A stretch of 64,000 bases of DNA from an uncultured Bacteroidia bacterium (GCA_903904515.1 CAIVCR010000040.1:1-64000), one strand, 5' to 3'. Shown: positions 35,577-46,434, counted from the stretch's first letter. The notes: generated from the sequence alone by a model not told the origin. Numbers and translations: made by a program.

Positions 35577-36566
35577 ATGTTATTACGCATTTTAAAGAGT
35601 AATACGCTGCTTAGTGCGTTGTTGATACCTGTGATTGGTCTGCTCTTCTGGATGCATAGTTTGCAGGCTCCAAAACTATTGGATCTTGATGTTGCTCATG
35701 GAGCTATGCCACTCTATTACATGGTAATGCGCTACTTTAAAAATCAGGATTTCTGGCAGGTTTTTATGGGTTTTAGTCTGGTAATTGTAAATTCACTCTT
35801 GATCGCTCAGCTGGGTTCTGCCTTTATTTTTCTGAAAAAACGATCTTACCTTCCGGGGATTATTTACCTTATAACAGTATCTTCACTTCAGGTTTTGCAT
35901 GCTCTTTTGCCTGTTCATCTCGCAACCTTGTTTGTCCTGACCTCAATCTATTTTACGTTCGACACTTTTCATAAGAAGGTTGAGATTACCTATACTTTTA
36001 ATGCCTCATTTTTTCTTGCTATTGCCTCGCTATTTTATATTCCGGTGGTAGTCCTTTTCCCGTTGGTATGGATTTCAATCTTTGTATTGCAAAAAGATGA
36101 CAACTGGAGGTTGCTGGCAGTTCCTATACTGGGATTCGGCGTTCCATGGCTTTTTATGTGGGTTTACTCGTTTCTGACCGATTCATACACCATCTTATGG
36201 AACGAATTAATTAATATGCTTTGGACACGTCATAACGAATATCTTCTTCAGCCCTATTTTTTGTTGCTCACTTTTGTGGTAGCATTTCTAACAACGTTGG
36301 GAAGCATCTCTGTAATCTCAGTATATCAGCGCATTAAAGTAAGTGCCCGAAAATATTTTGTGATTTGTTATTGGTTTTTGGGATTGATAGTGGTTTCTGC
36401 TTTAGGGCTTATAACGATAAGCATCGAGATTGTCGCCTTATCAACAATACCGGTTGCCTATTTTGTCTCTCAGTACCTGCTTTCTGACAACCGGACTAAA
36501 CTCAAGGAGGTGCTAACCTGGATCTTTGTGGGTACAGCAGCTTTTGTCCTGGTTTTTTATGTTTAG
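35577..36566 (+). CDS. Polytopic inner-membrane protein downstream of purD (DUF6427-like)
   Basis: Hydrophobic protein of 329 aa with about eight to ten predicted membrane segments; no soluble domain of note. The architecture and position resemble a Bacteroidota membrane family (DUF6427, assignment tentative) with no known function. A charged loop (KKRSYLPG) and a conserved-looking first loop (APKLLDLDVAHGAMPLYYMV) are the main hydrophilic parts. It starts 4 bases after purD and ends at a strong bidirectional terminator shared with lpxA. No transporter signature is recognised. Confidence 0.75.
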   Translation: MLLRILKSNTLLSALLIPVIGLLFWMHSLQAPKLLDLDVAHGAMPLYYMVMRYFKNQDFWQVFMGFSLVIVNSLLIAQLGSAFIFLKKRSYLPGIIYLITVSSLQVLHALLPVHLATLFVLTSIYFTFDTFHKKVEITYTFNASFFLAIASLFYIPVVVLFPLVWISIFVLQKDDNWRLLAVPILGFGVPWLFMWVYSFLTDSYTILWNELINMLWTRHNEYLLQPYFLLLTFVVAFLTTLGSISVISVYQRIKVSARKYFVICYWFLGLIVVSALGLITISIEIVALSTIPVAYFVSQYLLSDNRTKLKEVLTWIFVGTAAFVLVFYV

Positions 36567-36568
36567 GC

Positions 36569-36607
36569 AATAAACCCCGAAGATTTTGAGAACCTTCGGG
36601 GTTTATT
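36569..36607. terminator. Bidirectional intrinsic terminator
   Basis: A perfect 14-bp stem: AATAAACCCCGAAG (36569-36582) and its complement CTTCGGGGTTTATT (36594-36607), with an 11-base loop. It sits between the convergent purD-operon end and lpxA end, and each arm has an A/T-rich outer part, so it can serve both strands. Confidence 0.9.
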
Positions 36608-36635
36608 AGTTATTTGGATCAGAATTAAACTGTAA

Positions 36636-37418
36636 TCAATCCGGAAAATATCCCTTGATAATTCCTCTTTTTGAATCTTTTAGGAAGAGGAGAATTTCAT
36701 CCCGTTCACGTGAGGCCTGCATCTCTGCTTCGATCACCTCGAGCGCCTGACTGTTATTATATCCTTTTTGATAGATAATCCGGTAGATATCCTGAATCTG
36801 GCAGATCACCTCGTTGGAGAATCCCCTGCGGCGAAGACCGATTGAATTTACCCCCGCATACGATAATGGTTCGCGTCCTGCTTTAATATAGGGGGGGACA
36901 TCTTTACGCACCAATGAACCACCTGAGAGCATCACGTGTTTTCCGATATGGCAGAACTGATGAATTCCAGTATGACCGCCAATGATGGCGAAATCATCCA
37001 CGATCACCTCACCTGCCAGGGCAACGGAGTTTACAAGGATTACGCTATCGCCAACAACACAGTCGTGAGCAACATGAACGTAGGCCATAATCAGGCAGTT
37101 ACTGCCAATCACGGTTTTCCCGTGGGCCGCTGTGCCTCGGTTTACGGTTACGCACTCCCTGATGGTGGTATTGTCCCCGATCTCAACAGTGGTATATTCA
37201 CCCTTGAATTTTAAGTCCTGCGGTTCTCCTCCGATTACAGCTCCTGAATGGATTTTGCAGTTTTTCCCAATACGGCATCCGGGTAAGATTACTGCGGTGG
37301 GACCAATATATGTTCCGTCTCCAATGATTACATCGCTCGATACTGTGGCGAAAGGTTCAATAATTACCCCTGTGCCAATCTTCGCATTTGGATGAATATT
37401 TGCTAATGGTTGATTCAT
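36636..37418 (-). CDS. lpxA: UDP-N-acetylglucosamine O-acyltransferase
   Basis: First step of lipid A synthesis: transfer of a hydroxyacyl chain from ACP to UDP-GlcNAc in the cytoplasm. The 260 aa begin with left-handed beta-helix hexapeptide repeats (IHPNAKIGTGVIIEPFATV). The catalytic His lies in VHVAHDCVVGD and the substrate-contact segment is IGGHTGIHQFCHIG. A C-terminal helical domain follows. It sits 12 bases after lpxC-fabZ in the order HD hydrolase, lpxD, lpxC-fabZ, lpxA, an arrangement typical of Bacteroidota. Confidence is very high. Confidence 0.97.
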   Translation of the reverse strand: MNQPLANIHPNAKIGTGVIIEPFATVSSDVIIGDGTYIGPTAVILPGCRIGKNCKIHSGAVIGGEPQDLKFKGEYTTVEIGDNTTIRECVTVNRGTAAHGKTVIGSNCLIMAYVHVAHDCVVGDSVILVNSVALAGEVIVDDFAIIGGHTGIHQFCHIGKHVMLSGGSLVRKDVPPYIKAGREPLSYAGVNSIGLRRRGFSNEVICQIQDIYRIIYQKGYNNSQALEVIEAEMQASRERDEILLFLKDSKRGIIKGYFPD

Positions 37419-37430
37419 TGTTGAAATAAT

Positions 37431-38828
37431 TTATTTTGTTTTTGCAATGATGGCCATGAACTCCCCTTCGCACACCACTGTATCACCTACGAATGCGATT
37501 GCTCTCATGTTGGCAATTCCACGCCGGATAGGGCTAAGCAATTTCAATCTGAAAACGAGCGTATCGCCAGGCACCACTTTCTTCCGGAATTTGATGCTAT
37601 CCATTGTCATGAAGTAGGTTGAGTATTCGCCATCGGATGATTGTGAGCTGATTACAAAGACTCCGCCGCACTGGGCCATTGCTTCGATGATCAGAACCCC
37701 AGGCATTACGGGTTCTTCAGGGAAATGTCCTACAAAGAAAGGCTCGTTCATCGTGACATTTTTCACCCCAATGATGTAATCAACACCCTTTTCGATTACT
37801 TTGTCAAGCAACAGGAACGGATTCCTGTGAGGCAACATTTTCTTTATCTGATTTACATCATACAAAGGGGTCTTATTGGGATCGTATTCAGGGGCGGTAC
37901 TTTCAGATATCCCTTTAAGGTACTCTTTTTGAAGCAGTTTCGCAAATTCTGTGTTTGGTCCATGACCCGGTCTCTTTGCAACAATCCGTCCTTTAATTCG
38001 TTTGCCAATCAGTGCAAGGTCACCAATTACATCAAGTAACTTATGCCGTGCACATTCATTATCGTAATGGAGTGTCAGATTATTTAGAATCCCAATTTTA
38101 TTGACCTCGATATGTTTTTGATTAAAGAGGTCGGCAATCCTGTTTAGCTCCTCCAGCGGCATTGGCTGGTCCATGATTACTATAGCATTGTCGACATCAC
38201 CCCCTTTTACCAGATTATTTTTCAGCAGGGTCTCAAGTTCGCGGACAAAAACGAAGGTTCGGCACGGAGCAATCTCTTCGGCAAATTTTGTCTTTGAGTC
38301 ATAAGTCGCATATTGATTATGCAATACCGATGAATTGTATGAAATCATAACATCAATGCTGAAATCATCATCCGGGTAGGCAATTATTTCAGTACCGGTT
38401 TCCGCATTTTTATAAACGATCTTTCGTTTGATTTCGAAATATTCGCGATCGGCATCCTGCCCTTTTAATCCTGCTTCATTCAGTATTTTGACATATCCAG
38501 CTGCGCTTCCGTCAAGTATCGGTGCTTCAGGTCCATTGAGTTCAATTAAAACGTTGTCGATACCAACACCGATCAGTGCTGCCATGACATGTTCTATTGT
38601 ACTGATTGTTACCTCACCCTCTTTTAGAACAGTGCCACGCGATGTTCCTTTTACTTTGGAAACATTGGCGTCAATAATAGGATGTCCTTCAATATCAATG
38701 CGTTTGAATTTATATCCAAAGTTTTCGGGTGCCGGTTTAAATGTCAATATGACCTCTAAACCGGTATGAAGCCCTTTACCTGAAATGGTCGCTTCTCTTT
38801 CAATTGTATTTTGTTTAATACTCATCAT
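37431..38828 (-). CDS. lpxC-fabZ: Bifunctional LpxC deacetylase / FabZ dehydratase fusion
   Basis: Two enzymes in one chain of 465 aa. The N-terminal half is LpxC, the zinc deacetylase committing UDP-acyl-GlcNAc to lipid A; its motifs are ISGKGLHTG, the zinc His in [10 protein letters not shown] and the later [12 protein letters not shown] with a further His and Asp. The C-terminal about 145 residues are FabZ, (3R)-hydroxyacyl-ACP dehydratase, with LLLDKV, the active-site His in [12 protein letters not shown] and Glu in IEAMAQ. The fusion is a known hallmark of Bacteroidota. Two adjacent ATG codons (38828 and 38825) could both start the protein. Confidence 0.97.
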   Translation of the reverse strand: MMSIKQNTIEREATISGKGLHTGLEVILTFKPAPENFGYKFKRIDIEGHPIIDANVSKVKGTSRGTVLKEGEVTISTIEHVMAALIGVGIDNVLIELNGPEAPILDGSAAGYVKILNEAGLKGQDADREYFEIKRKIVYKNAETGTEIIAYPDDDFSIDVMISYNSSVLHNQYATYDSKTKFAEEIAPCRTFVFVRELETLLKNNLVKGGDVDNAIVIMDQPMPLEELNRIADLFNQKHIEVNKIGILNNLTLHYDNECARHKLLDVIGDLALIGKRIKGRIVAKRPGHGPNTEFAKLLQKEYLKGISESTAPEYDPNKTPLYDVNQIKKMLPHRNPFLLLDKVIEKGVDYIIGVKNVTMNEPFFVGHFPEEPVMPGVLIIEAMAQCGGVFVISSQSSDGEYSTYFMTMDSIKFRKKVVPGDTLVFRLKLLSPIRRGIANMRAIAFVGDTVVCEGEFMAIIAKTK

Positions 38829-38846
38829 TTCACGAAGTTTATCTAT

Positions 38847-39884
38847 TTATTCGTTAGTTTCGATTCTCTTTACCTTTTTTTGAAGTTCAATGATCTCTTC
38901 CCGTAATTGAGGAAGGTTCCTGATTATTGAATAGGCTTTCATTGTTGCCTTAAAATCATTGGCAGGTGTTCCTAAGACGACCGAATTGGGCTTAAGTGTT
39001 GACATTACCCCTGATTGAGGACCTATTTTCGACTCGTTGCCAATTGAAATATGGCCTGTAATTGCCGCCTGTCCTCCAATTAAACAATTTTTCCCGATAC
39101 TAGTCGACCCTGCAATTCCGACCTGAGCGGCCATTACAGAGTTTTCTCCGATTTCTACATTATGGGCTACCTGAATTAAATTATCAAGTTTGACTCCGTC
39201 ACGAATAAATGTTGACCCCATAGTGGCCCGGTCAACAGTGGTATTTGCCCCAATTTCAACATTGTTTCCGATTATCACATTCCCTATCTGTTCGATCTTG
39301 GTGTATGCTTCACCGGCGTTTGGAGCAAATCCGAAGCCATCAGCTCCGATTACTGCTCCCGAATGAATAATACACGATTTTCCAATTGTACAATCTGAAT
39401 ATATCTTTACCCCGGAATAAAGTATTGTATCATCTCCGATTTTTGCATTGTCTCCGACATAAACATGAGGATATATTTTTACATTCTTACCTATCTCTAC
39501 TTTTTCTCCAATATAGGCAAAAGCGCCAAGATAGATTTGCTCACCCAGGGTGGCAGAACTGCTGACAAAGGAAGGCTGCTCAATCCCTACCTTCACAGGC
39601 TTTGATTTCACATAGAAATCGAGTAATGTAGCCAAAGCCATATAAGGGTCATCTACCCGGATCAGGGTGCATAAAAGTGCAGTATCTGACTTGAAATCCT
39701 TATTTACTATGACTATAGATGCCGTGGTCGTATAAATATACTTAGTGTAGGCCGGATTTGAAAGAAAACTTAACGTATTGGGCTGGCTTTGGTCAATTTT
39801 TGAAATACTACTCACGCTAACAGTGCCATCACCTTCAACCTCACCCTTCAGTAAGGCCGCAATATCGTTTGCCGAAAACTCCAT
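38847..39884 (-). CDS. lpxD: UDP-3-O-acylglucosamine N-acyltransferase
   Basis: Third lipid A step: N-acylation of UDP-3-O-acyl-glucosamine. The 345 aa have the N-terminal LpxD uridine-binding domain ([18 protein letters not shown]), then hexapeptide-repeat helix coils ([16 protein letters not shown]) with the active-site His in [15 protein letters not shown] and the block GIAGSTSIG. The C-terminus is helical. It is 18 bases upstream of lpxC-fabZ in the same direction, so likely cotranscribed with it and lpxA. Confidence 0.97.
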   Translation of the reverse strand: MEFSANDIAALLKGEVEGDGTVSVSSISKIDQSQPNTLSFLSNPAYTKYIYTTTASIVIVNKDFKSDTALLCTLIRVDDPYMALATLLDFYVKSKPVKVGIEQPSFVSSSATLGEQIYLGAFAYIGEKVEIGKNVKIYPHVYVGDNAKIGDDTILYSGVKIYSDCTIGKSCIIHSGAVIGADGFGFAPNAGEAYTKIEQIGNVIIGNNVEIGANTTVDRATMGSTFIRDGVKLDNLIQVAHNVEIGENSVMAAQVGIAGSTSIGKNCLIGGQAAITGHISIGNESKIGPQSGVMSTLKPNSVVLGTPANDFKATMKAYSIIRNLPQLREEIIELQKKVKRIETNE

Positions 39885-39926
39885 TCGTTCGTCTTTAAAT
39901 TTTACGCTGCAAAAATAATAAAATTA

Positions 39927-41177
39927 TTACCTTGTAAGGATATCTCCCGGATAACACACAAAATGTTTGCGGACAGTCTTGGTAAGTCCCTCTAAATTAA
40001 TGTCCGATGCCTCTTTTATGTCTTTTAATTTCCCGTTTTTATAGAGGATATTAATGGTTCCCGCTTCCGAATCGTAAGCACTGTTGGTTATTTCTCCTTC
40101 AATTACCAGGAAATCTGCCTCTTTCAGTGTAATATTGAATCTATCAACAGACAACTGTCTGAGATTGTTTAGCTTATGTTCCGAAGTGGCGGAATTTGAC
40201 AGTTTTATCTTAAAAAGCCTGCGGTTAATTAGTGCCAGGGAGAGATTTGAGAGGATTGGATCGGGGTGTTTCATCCACTCTTTTAAAGTACAAAGGACAT
40301 CAGCGTCATCCAGGTTTGCAAAATGGGAGAGGGCCTGTTTCCTGACTTGAGCGTCTGGGGAACGAAAATCTTCAGCCTCGATCGTTCTGTTGATGAAAAG
40401 TGCCAAAGATCCCGATGCGTGGATCTGCGCACCTGAGGAGCTGAGTTCCGAGGCCCGCTGCAACACCTTAATCATCATATATTCTGCAGAGATTACGGTC
40501 TTATGAAGGTAAACCTGCCAGTACATCAGCCTGCGGGCGATGAGGAATTTTTCAACCGAGTAGATCCCCTTTACCTCCACAACCAGATGATCATTCTTTA
40601 CATTGAGCATCTTAATAATCCGTTCCGAAGAGACTACCCCTTCTGAAACCCCTGAATAAAAACTATCGCGCTTTAAAAAATCGAGCCGGTCCATATCCAG
40701 TTGACTGCTCACTAACTGATGCAGAAATTGTTTCGGATACCGGTTCAGGAAGATCTCGATGGCAAGTGTCAGCCGGCCATCCATCTCGCTGTTTAATTCA
40801 TGCATATAGATCAACGATAACTCCTCATGCGATACTCCCTGAACAATACTCTGCTCGAGGGCATGGGAGAATGGGCCATGTCCGATATCATGCAGCAACA
40901 GAGCTGCCATCACACCCTCCTCCTCCTCAGCGGTGATTTTATTCCCCTTCTTTTTAAGGATGTCGAGGGCGGAACGGACCAAATGGATCGTTCCGATTGC
41001 ATGTTCAAATCGGGTGTGGTTTGCCCCGGGGTAAACCAACGACGAAAGCCCTAATTGTTTGATGCGTCGTAACCGCTGAAAGTACGGATGCTCAATAAGT
41101 TCAACAAGAAGATCAACGTCCAGCTCAATGAAGCCCCAAACCGGATCATTGACTATTTTATTACGGGAGCTTTTCAA
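39927..41177 (-). CDS. HD-domain phosphohydrolase (dNTPase-like, COG1078 type)
   Basis: Cytoplasmic HD protein of 416 aa, probably a metal-dependent phosphohydrolase of dNTPs or related nucleotides. Motifs are the N-terminal NDPVWGFIELD, RLRRIKQLGLSSLVYPGANHTRFEHAIG with the first metal His, LLLHDIGHGPFSHALE with the HD pair, and SSQLDMDRLDFLKRD with the last Asp. The start is a TTG at 41177: an in-frame TAA lies four codons upstream and no ATG precedes the conserved N-terminal block. It heads the lpxD-lpxC/fabZ-lpxA group, a common neighbour in Bacteroidota. Confidence 0.93.
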   Translation of the reverse strand: MKSSRNKIVNDPVWGFIELDVDLLVELIEHPYFQRLRRIKQLGLSSLVYPGANHTRFEHAIGTIHLVRSALDILKKKGNKITAEEEEGVMAALLLHDIGHGPFSHALEQSIVQGVSHEELSLIYMHELNSEMDGRLTLAIEIFLNRYPKQFLHQLVSSQLDMDRLDFLKRDSFYSGVSEGVVSSERIIKMLNVKNDHLVVEVKGIYSVEKFLIARRLMYWQVYLHKTVISAEYMMIKVLQRASELSSSGAQIHASGSLALFINRTIEAEDFRSPDAQVRKQALSHFANLDDADVLCTLKEWMKHPDPILSNLSLALINRRLFKIKLSNSATSEHKLNNLRQLSVDRFNITLKEADFLVIEGEITNSAYDSEAGTINILYKNGKLKDIKEASDINLEGLTKTVRKHFVCYPGDILTR

Positions 41178-41205
41178 CGTTATTTTCTTTTAGGAATTAA
41201 ATGTT

Positions 41206-41213
41206 CAAATCTA
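41206..41213 (-). promoter_or_regulatory. Candidate -7 box for the HD-hydrolase/lpx genes
   Basis: On the minus strand these bases read TAGATTTG, a perfect TAnnTTTG -7 box, about 29 bases before the TTG start. I find no clear TTTG -33 box at the expected distance, so the call is tentative. Confidence 0.4.
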
Positions 41214-41294
41214 AGAAATGTTATTCTGTTTTTACCCTTAACAGTTACAACTTCCTCATTTAAAAAATCATATTCAAATTACGATTATATTTTA

Positions 41295-41326
41295 TTTGTT
41301 TTTTTAACACAAAAGGATTACTTTTG
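41295..41326 (+). promoter_or_regulatory. Promoter of the rimP-nusA-infB operon
   Basis: TTTG at 41295-41298 (-33 box), a 20-base spacer, then TACTTTTG at 41319-41326, a perfect TAnnTTTG -7 box of the Bacteroidota primary sigma factor. Transcription would begin near 41333, about 55 bases before the rimP start. Confidence 0.65.
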
Positions 41327-41349
41327 TTGCGGAGAATAATCGAAGGATT

Positions 41350-41368
41350 AGGGGACGGAAAGTCCCCT
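41350..41368 (+). promoter_or_regulatory. Leader hairpin upstream of rimP
   Basis: AGGGGAC and GTCCCCT form a perfect 7-bp stem around a GGAAA loop inside the short rimP leader, followed by ATTTTATT. The place suggests translational or attenuation control of the rimP-nusA-infB operon; this is inference. Confidence 0.5.
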
Positions 41369-41386
41369 ATTTTATTGATATTAAAA

Positions 41387-41842
41387 ATGATAACAAAGGA
41401 AAAGGTTCAGTCCCTGGTAGAGGAAGTGTTGTTGAAAGATCAGTTCGTTGTTGATATTACAGTCGGTTTAGGGAACACAATTTTAGTTTTCGTCGATAGT
41501 GATAGTGGAATTAGCGTCGGAGAATGTGTCGAAATCAATCGTCATGTTGAGCACAGCCTTGATCGGGAAATTGAAGATTTTTCATTGGAAGTCTCCTCTC
41601 CCGGGCTCTCCGGATCCTTTAAGGTTATGCGTCAGTATGTTAAAAACATAGGACGGGAAGTCGAGGTTTTGACCACGACGGGTGAAAAACAGAAAGGGAT
41701 TCTGAAATCTGTAAATGAAACAGGTTTTGAGTTGGAAGTAGTGGTTAAAGAGAAAGTTGACGGGAAAAAGGTTGCAGTGACCAAATCGTTGACTTATGAA
41801 TTTGAGCAAGTTAAGACAGTTAAAATAGTAATTTCTTTTTAA
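41387..41842 (+). CDS. rimP: Ribosome maturation factor RimP
   Basis: Assists 30S subunit maturation. The 151 aa show the conserved ALDC-like N-terminal alpha/beta domain with the signature block DREIEDFSLEVSSPGL and a C-terminal small beta-barrel (VEVLTTTGEKQKGILKSVNE). Start chosen at 41387, MITKEKVQ; a longer frame reaches back through the leader hairpin and is not plausible. First gene of the rimP-nusA-infB operon, with nusA 17 bases downstream. Confidence 0.95.
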   Translation: MITKEKVQSLVEEVLLKDQFVVDITVGLGNTILVFVDSDSGISVGECVEINRHVEHSLDREIEDFSLEVSSPGLSGSFKVMRQYVKNIGREVEVLTTTGEKQKGILKSVNETGFELEVVVKEKVDGKKVAVTKSLTYEFEQVKTVKIVISF

Positions 41843-41859
41843 ATAAAAATCCTGAAGAT

Positions 41860-43098
41860 ATGGACAACCTGAACTTGATTGACACGTTTTCGGAATTTAA
41901 AGATCTGAAGAGCATCGACCGGGCAACCATGATGAGCGTTCTTGAAGATTCTTTCCGAAGTGTTCTTCAAAAACAGTTTGGTACAGATGAGAATTTCGAT
42001 GTTATCATTAACCCTGATAAAGGAGATTTTGAAATCTGGCGTAACCGGACAGTTGTAGCAGATAACGAATTTACCGATCCCAACCTTCAAATTACACTTT
42101 CGCAGGCAAAAAAGATCGGTGAGGATTATGATATCGGTGAAGAGGTAACCGATGAGGTCAAATTTTCAGATTTTGGTCGCAGAGCCATTCTAAACCTGCG
42201 GCAAAATCTCGCTACCCGTATTTTGGAGCTTGAAAAGGATAATGTCTATACAAAATATAAAAATAAAATTGGTGAGATCGTAACCGGTGAGGTTTATCAG
42301 ATCTGGAAACGCGAATTGCTTTTACTGGATGATGAAGGGAACGAACTTCTCCTTCCTAAGGTTGAGCAAATCCCCACCGACTTTTTCCGTAAAGGAGATA
42401 CTGTAAGAGCCGTCATCATCCGGGTTGAAATGAGAAACAACAGCCCTTATATTATTCTCTCACGTACCTCTTCGATTTTTCTTGAGCGTCTTTTCGAGTT
42501 GGAGGTTCCTGAAATTTTTGATGGATTGATTACAATTAAAAAGATTGTCCGTATCCCGGGCGAGCGTGCTAAAGTAGCTGTTGAATCATATGACGAGCGG
42601 GTTGATCCGGTTGGCGCCTGTGTCGGAATGAAAGGGTCCCGTATCCATGGGATCGTGCGTGAATTGCGTAATGAGAATATCGATATTATCAATTTCACCA
42701 ATAACCTGCAATTATATATCCAGCGGGCACTAAATCCTGCAAAGATCTCATCCATAAAATTGTACCCAACCGAAAACCGTGCTGAAGTTTTTCTGAAACC
42801 GGAAGAAGTTTCGCTTGCTATCGGAAAGGGTGGTTTAAATATTAAACTAGCAAGTCAGCTTACCGGATATGATATTGATGTATACCGTGACCGTGAAGCG
42901 GTGGATGAAGAGGATGTGAGTCTGGATGAATTTTCGGATGAGATCGATGGCTGGATCATCGATGAACTAAAAGCAATTGGTTGCGATACGGCTAAAAACG
43001 TATTGAGCCTTTCGCGTGAAGACCTTATTAAACGCACCGATCTTGAAGAGGAGACTATCGACGAGGTGTTGCGGATATTTAAAGCTGAGTTTGAATAA
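41860..43098 (+). CDS. nusA: Transcription elongation/termination factor NusA
   Basis: RNA polymerase-bound factor for pausing, termination and antitermination. The 412 aa contain the N-terminal polymerase-binding domain (to about 125), an S1 domain (IGEIVTGEVYQI), then two KH domains (ESYDERVDPVGACVGMKGSR; VSLAIGKGGLNIKLASQLTG). It ends in a short acidic region and a helix-hairpin-like segment, without the two long acidic repeats of Escherichia coli, as usual in this phylum. It lies between rimP and infB in the classical operon order. Confidence 0.97.
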   Translation: MDNLNLIDTFSEFKDLKSIDRATMMSVLEDSFRSVLQKQFGTDENFDVIINPDKGDFEIWRNRTVVADNEFTDPNLQITLSQAKKIGEDYDIGEEVTDEVKFSDFGRRAILNLRQNLATRILELEKDNVYTKYKNKIGEIVTGEVYQIWKRELLLLDDEGNELLLPKVEQIPTDFFRKGDTVRAVIIRVEMRNNSPYIILSRTSSIFLERLFELEVPEIFDGLITIKKIVRIPGERAKVAVESYDERVDPVGACVGMKGSRIHGIVRELRNENIDIINFTNNLQLYIQRALNPAKISSIKLYPTENRAEVFLKPEEVSLAIGKGGLNIKLASQLTGYDIDVYRDREAVDEEDVSLDEFSDEIDGWIIDELKAIGCDTAKNVLSLSREDLIKRTDLEEETIDEVLRIFKAEFE

Positions 43099-43163
43099 TT
43101 ATTTTTGTGAAAAAATGAGTTAACTCGGTTGGGACAATAGGATAATTAACTGTTTGGGAAGAT

Positions 43164-46100
43164 ATGATTACAGGGGAAAAAGGATCAAGATTAAGTAAAA
43201 TAGCTCGTGAGCTTAACGTGGGAATCACTACATTGGTAGATTTCCTTCATAAGCAGGGGTTTAAAATCTCTACTGATCCAAACACAAAAATTGAAGCTGA
43301 CATGCATGAGCTTCTGGAAAAGCAATTCCGCAAAGATCATGAAGCCAAAATTGAAGCAGACAAGCTCAATCTTCGCCATCATCATGCCAAAAATGAAGCT
43401 GTATCGATAGCTGATGTGCATGCAGTTAAAAAAGACACTGAAGAACCAGAGGGCGATGATGACTCCATAATGATAAAAGATCACAGTCTTCATCATTATA
43501 AAGAGGAAAAACGTCAGGAACCCTCATTTTCAACCCGTACCATTGAAGTACCACCAGTTACACCAGCTCCGGAACCTGTTGCAGAAACACCCACCGCAGC
43601 TGTCTCATTGACTGAACCCGAGGAGAGACCGCAAATAACCGTTGTAGGTAAAGTCGATTTGGATAGCCTGAACCGCAGGCCAAAGACGAAAGAGGAGAAA
43701 GCTGAAATCGCCCATAAAATTGAGAAACCTGCAATTGAACATGAGAAACAGACTCCACTCCCTGAAACAATAGTTCAAAAACCCGAAGCGTCCCCCGTTA
43801 CAGAGGTACCTATAGAAATTAAACACACAGAGCAGGTAGTTGCTCAGGCCGAAACAGACCTGGAGGAGGCTAAACCTGAAATGGTTTCAAACCGGTCGCA
43901 GATTGAAAATAATATCAAAGTAATCGGTAAAATAGATCTCAATCCGGTAAGAACTGCCGAGCGACCAGCTAAAGAGATTATTAAAAAGAAGCTCACAACA
44001 CGTAAAGCTTCGGAAGAAATAAGCAGGATCCAACCTGAAAGGGAGAGACCTGCCAGGGTTGAATTTATAAAGGCTAAAGATATAGTTCCCAATGAACTTG
44101 AGGTGCCGGATGAAATATTTAAACTCGACCGCAAAAAACTGACTGGTCCGACGGTGATCGGAAGAATTGATCTTCCCGTTGAAGAGAAGAAAAAACCTGC
44201 CCGTATTGACGATAATCTGCTTCGCAATAAAAAGAAGCGGAAACGCGTTCCTAAAGATGGTAAGGAGCGGGTGGAATTACCCGAAAAGAAACATGAGCTT
44301 TCCAAAGAGGTAAAAACTGAAAAGTCCGATAAGCTAAAGAAAAAAATCTCACTCGTTGTTAAAAAGAAAGCCCCTGCAAAACAGGAAGTTAAAGACGAGG
44401 ATGTACAAAAGCAGATTAAAGAGACCCTGGCTCGTCTGACTACGAAAGGGCAAAAAACTAAAGGTTCCAAATACAGACGGGATAAAAGGCTCGCATTCAG
44501 TGAAAAATTGGCTGAACAGAGTGCCCGTGATGAGATGGACAAAAGCATTATTAAGGTAACTGAATTTGTTTCGGTCAATGAATTGGCCTCGATGATGGAT
44601 GTTCCCCCAACCAAGATTATCGCAACCTGCATGTCACTGGGACTTTTTGTTTCGATCAACCAGCGCCTTGATGCAGAAACAATGGCTGTAGTGGCCGATG
44701 AATTTGGCTTTAAAGTTGAGTTTATCTCCGTGGAGGTTCAGGAAGCTATTGTTGAAGAACAGGATCTTGAGACTGAGCTTGTGTCCAGACCACCAATCGT
44801 GACTGTAATGGGACACGTCGACCACGGTAAAACATCGCTGCTCGATTATATCAGGAAAGCAAATGTTATTGCTGGTGAAGCGGGGGGAATTACCCAGCAT
44901 ATCGGTGCATATAATGTAAAACTTGAGGGAGGAAGAAAGATAACCTTCCTGGATACTCCTGGTCATGAGGCGTTTACCGCTATGCGTGCACGTGGCGCCC
45001 AGGTTACCGATATTGTAATCATTATTGTTGCTGCCGACGATGACGTGATGCCTCAGACAATTGAGGCTATCAACCATGCTACCGCAGCCGGGGTTCCAAT
45101 CATATTTGCCATCAATAAGGTAGATAAACACGCTTCTGACCCTGAAAAGATCAAACAACAACTTGCCACGATGAACTTCCTGGTTGAGGACTGGGGTGGT
45201 AAATACCAGTCACAGGATATTTCGGCAAAAAGCGGGCTTGGTGTTATGGAGCTGCTTGAAAAGGTGCTGCTTGAGGCCGATATGCTCGAACTAAGGGCAA
45301 ACCCCAACAAACGTGCAGTAGGTTCGGTAATCGAATCTTCATTAGATAAAGGACGTGGTTATGTTGCCACCATACTGGTTCAAAACGGAACATTAAAAGT
45401 TGGGGATGTAATTCTTGCAGGACCACATTTTGGTCATGTCAAGGCGATGTTCAACGAGCGAAATCAACGTGTCGAAGAGGTGGGACCTGCTGAACCGGTG
45501 CTTATCCTTGGATTGAACGGAGCTCCTCAGGCAGGGGATAAATTCAATGTCATGGAGAGTGAGCGTGAGGCACGAATGATTGCCAACAAGCGGGACCAAT
45601 TGCAGCGTGAACAAGGTCTGCGTACACAAAAACATATTACTCTGGATGAAATTGGCCGTCGTATTGCGATTGGAAACTTCCAGGAACTCAATATTATCGT
45701 CAAGGGTGACGTTGACGGATCGATCGAAGCTCTTGCTGATGCATTGATCAAACTTTCAGTTGGAGAGATCCAGGTGAATGTGATTCACAAAGCCGTTGGT
45801 CAGATTACCGAATCGGACGTTATGCTTGCTTCTGCATCGAACGCCATTATCGTCGGCTTCCAGGTGCGTCCTTCACTCAGTGCAAGAAAGCTTGCTGAGA
45901 AGGAAGAGATTGATATCCGGTTGTATTCAATTATTTATGATGCGATCAACGAGGTTAAATCGGCTATGGAAGGGATGCTTGCTCCCGAAATTAAGGAGGA
46001 GATCAAGGGAACCGCTGAAATTCTTAACGTCTTTAACATTACCAAGGTTGGTACCATTGCCGGCTGTATTGTCAGGGATGGTAAGATCACCAGAAACTCT

Positions 46101-46295
46101 AAAGTACGTCTGATCCGCGACGGTATCGTTGTCTTTACAGGTGATCTTGAATCGTTGAAACGGTTCAAGGATGATGTCAAGGATGTTGCCAAGGGTTATG
46201 AGTGTGGTCTGAATATCAGGGGTTATAACGACCTTAAGGAGGGAGACTTTATTGAAGCCTTCGAACAGGTATCTGTGGCCAAAACATTGGATTAA
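43164..46295 (+). CDS. infB: Translation initiation factor IF-2
   Basis: GTPase that delivers initiator tRNA to the ribosome. The 1043 aa begin with an IF2N domain ([23 protein letters not shown] has the family pattern), followed by a long Lys/Glu/Pro-rich linker to about residue 465. A second IF2N-like segment follows ([20 protein letters not shown]), then the GTP-binding domain with G1 GHVDHGKT, G3 DTPGHEAF and G4 NKVD, and beta-barrel and C-terminal domains. The length is typical of Bacteroidota IF-2. It ends at a strong intrinsic terminator at 46321. Confidence 0.97.
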   Translation: MITGEKGSRLSKIARELNVGITTLVDFLHKQGFKISTDPNTKIEADMHELLEKQFRKDHEAKIEADKLNLRHHHAKNEAVSIADVHAVKKDTEEPEGDDDSIMIKDHSLHHYKEEKRQEPSFSTRTIEVPPVTPAPEPVAETPTAAVSLTEPEERPQITVVGKVDLDSLNRRPKTKEEKAEIAHKIEKPAIEHEKQTPLPETIVQKPEASPVTEVPIEIKHTEQVVAQAETDLEEAKPEMVSNRSQIENNIKVIGKIDLNPVRTAERPAKEIIKKKLTTRKASEEISRIQPERERPARVEFIKAKDIVPNELEVPDEIFKLDRKKLTGPTVIGRIDLPVEEKKKPARIDDNLLRNKKKRKRVPKDGKERVELPEKKHELSKEVKTEKSDKLKKKISLVVKKKAPAKQEVKDEDVQKQIKETLARLTTKGQKTKGSKYRRDKRLAFSEKLAEQSARDEMDKSIIKVTEFVSVNELASMMDVPPTKIIATCMSLGLFVSINQRLDAETMAVVADEFGFKVEFISVEVQEAIVEEQDLETELVSRPPIVTVMGHVDHGKTSLLDYIRKANVIAGEAGGITQHIGAYNVKLEGGRKITFLDTPGHEAFTAMRARGAQVTDIVIIIVAADDDVMPQTIEAINHATAAGVPIIFAINKVDKHASDPEKIKQQLATMNFLVEDWGGKYQSQDISAKSGLGVMELLEKVLLEADMLELRANPNKRAVGSVIESSLDKGRGYVATILVQNGTLKVGDVILAGPHFGHVKAMFNERNQRVEEVGPAEPVLILGLNGAPQAGDKFNVMESEREARMIANKRDQLQREQGLRTQKHITLDEIGRRIAIGNFQELNIIVKGDVDGSIEALADALIKLSVGEIQVNVIHKAVGQITESDVMLASASNAIIVGFQVRPSLSARKLAEKEEIDIRLYSIIYDAINEVKSAMEGMLAPEIKEEIKGTAEILNVFNITKVGTIAGCIVRDGKITRNSKVRLIRDGIVVFTGDLESLKRFKDDVKDVAKGYECGLNIRGYNDLKEGDFIEAFEQVSVAKTLD

Positions 46296-46320
46296 GAATT
46301 CTTAAAATAGATCCTTCTAT

Positions 46321-46351
46321 AAGGCCTCATTCCTGGAATGGGGCTTTTTTT
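46321..46351 (+). terminator. Intrinsic terminator of the rimP-nusA-infB operon
   Basis: AAGGCCTCATT (46321-46331) pairs with AATGGGGCTTT (46337-46347), with G-U wobbles, around a CCTGG loop, and a run of seven T starts at 46345. It lies 26 bases after the infB stop. Confidence 0.88.
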
Positions 46352-46434
46352 ATGGGCTGATGAGTGCCGATTCAAATTAAATTGTACTTTCAGCAAAAAC
46401 TCTGAATGTAAAAAATTAACAACTGCAACCTTCT

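Noticed and set aside
37431-38828. LpxC-FabZ fusion as an unusual gene fusion
   Set aside because: Well known in Bacteroidota, so recorded as annotation and not as a finding.
43844-44659. Long open frame antisense to infB (271 codons)
   Set aside because: It is Ser/Leu/Phe-rich low-complexity, the mirror of the Lys/Glu-rich IF-2 linker, with no recognised domain.
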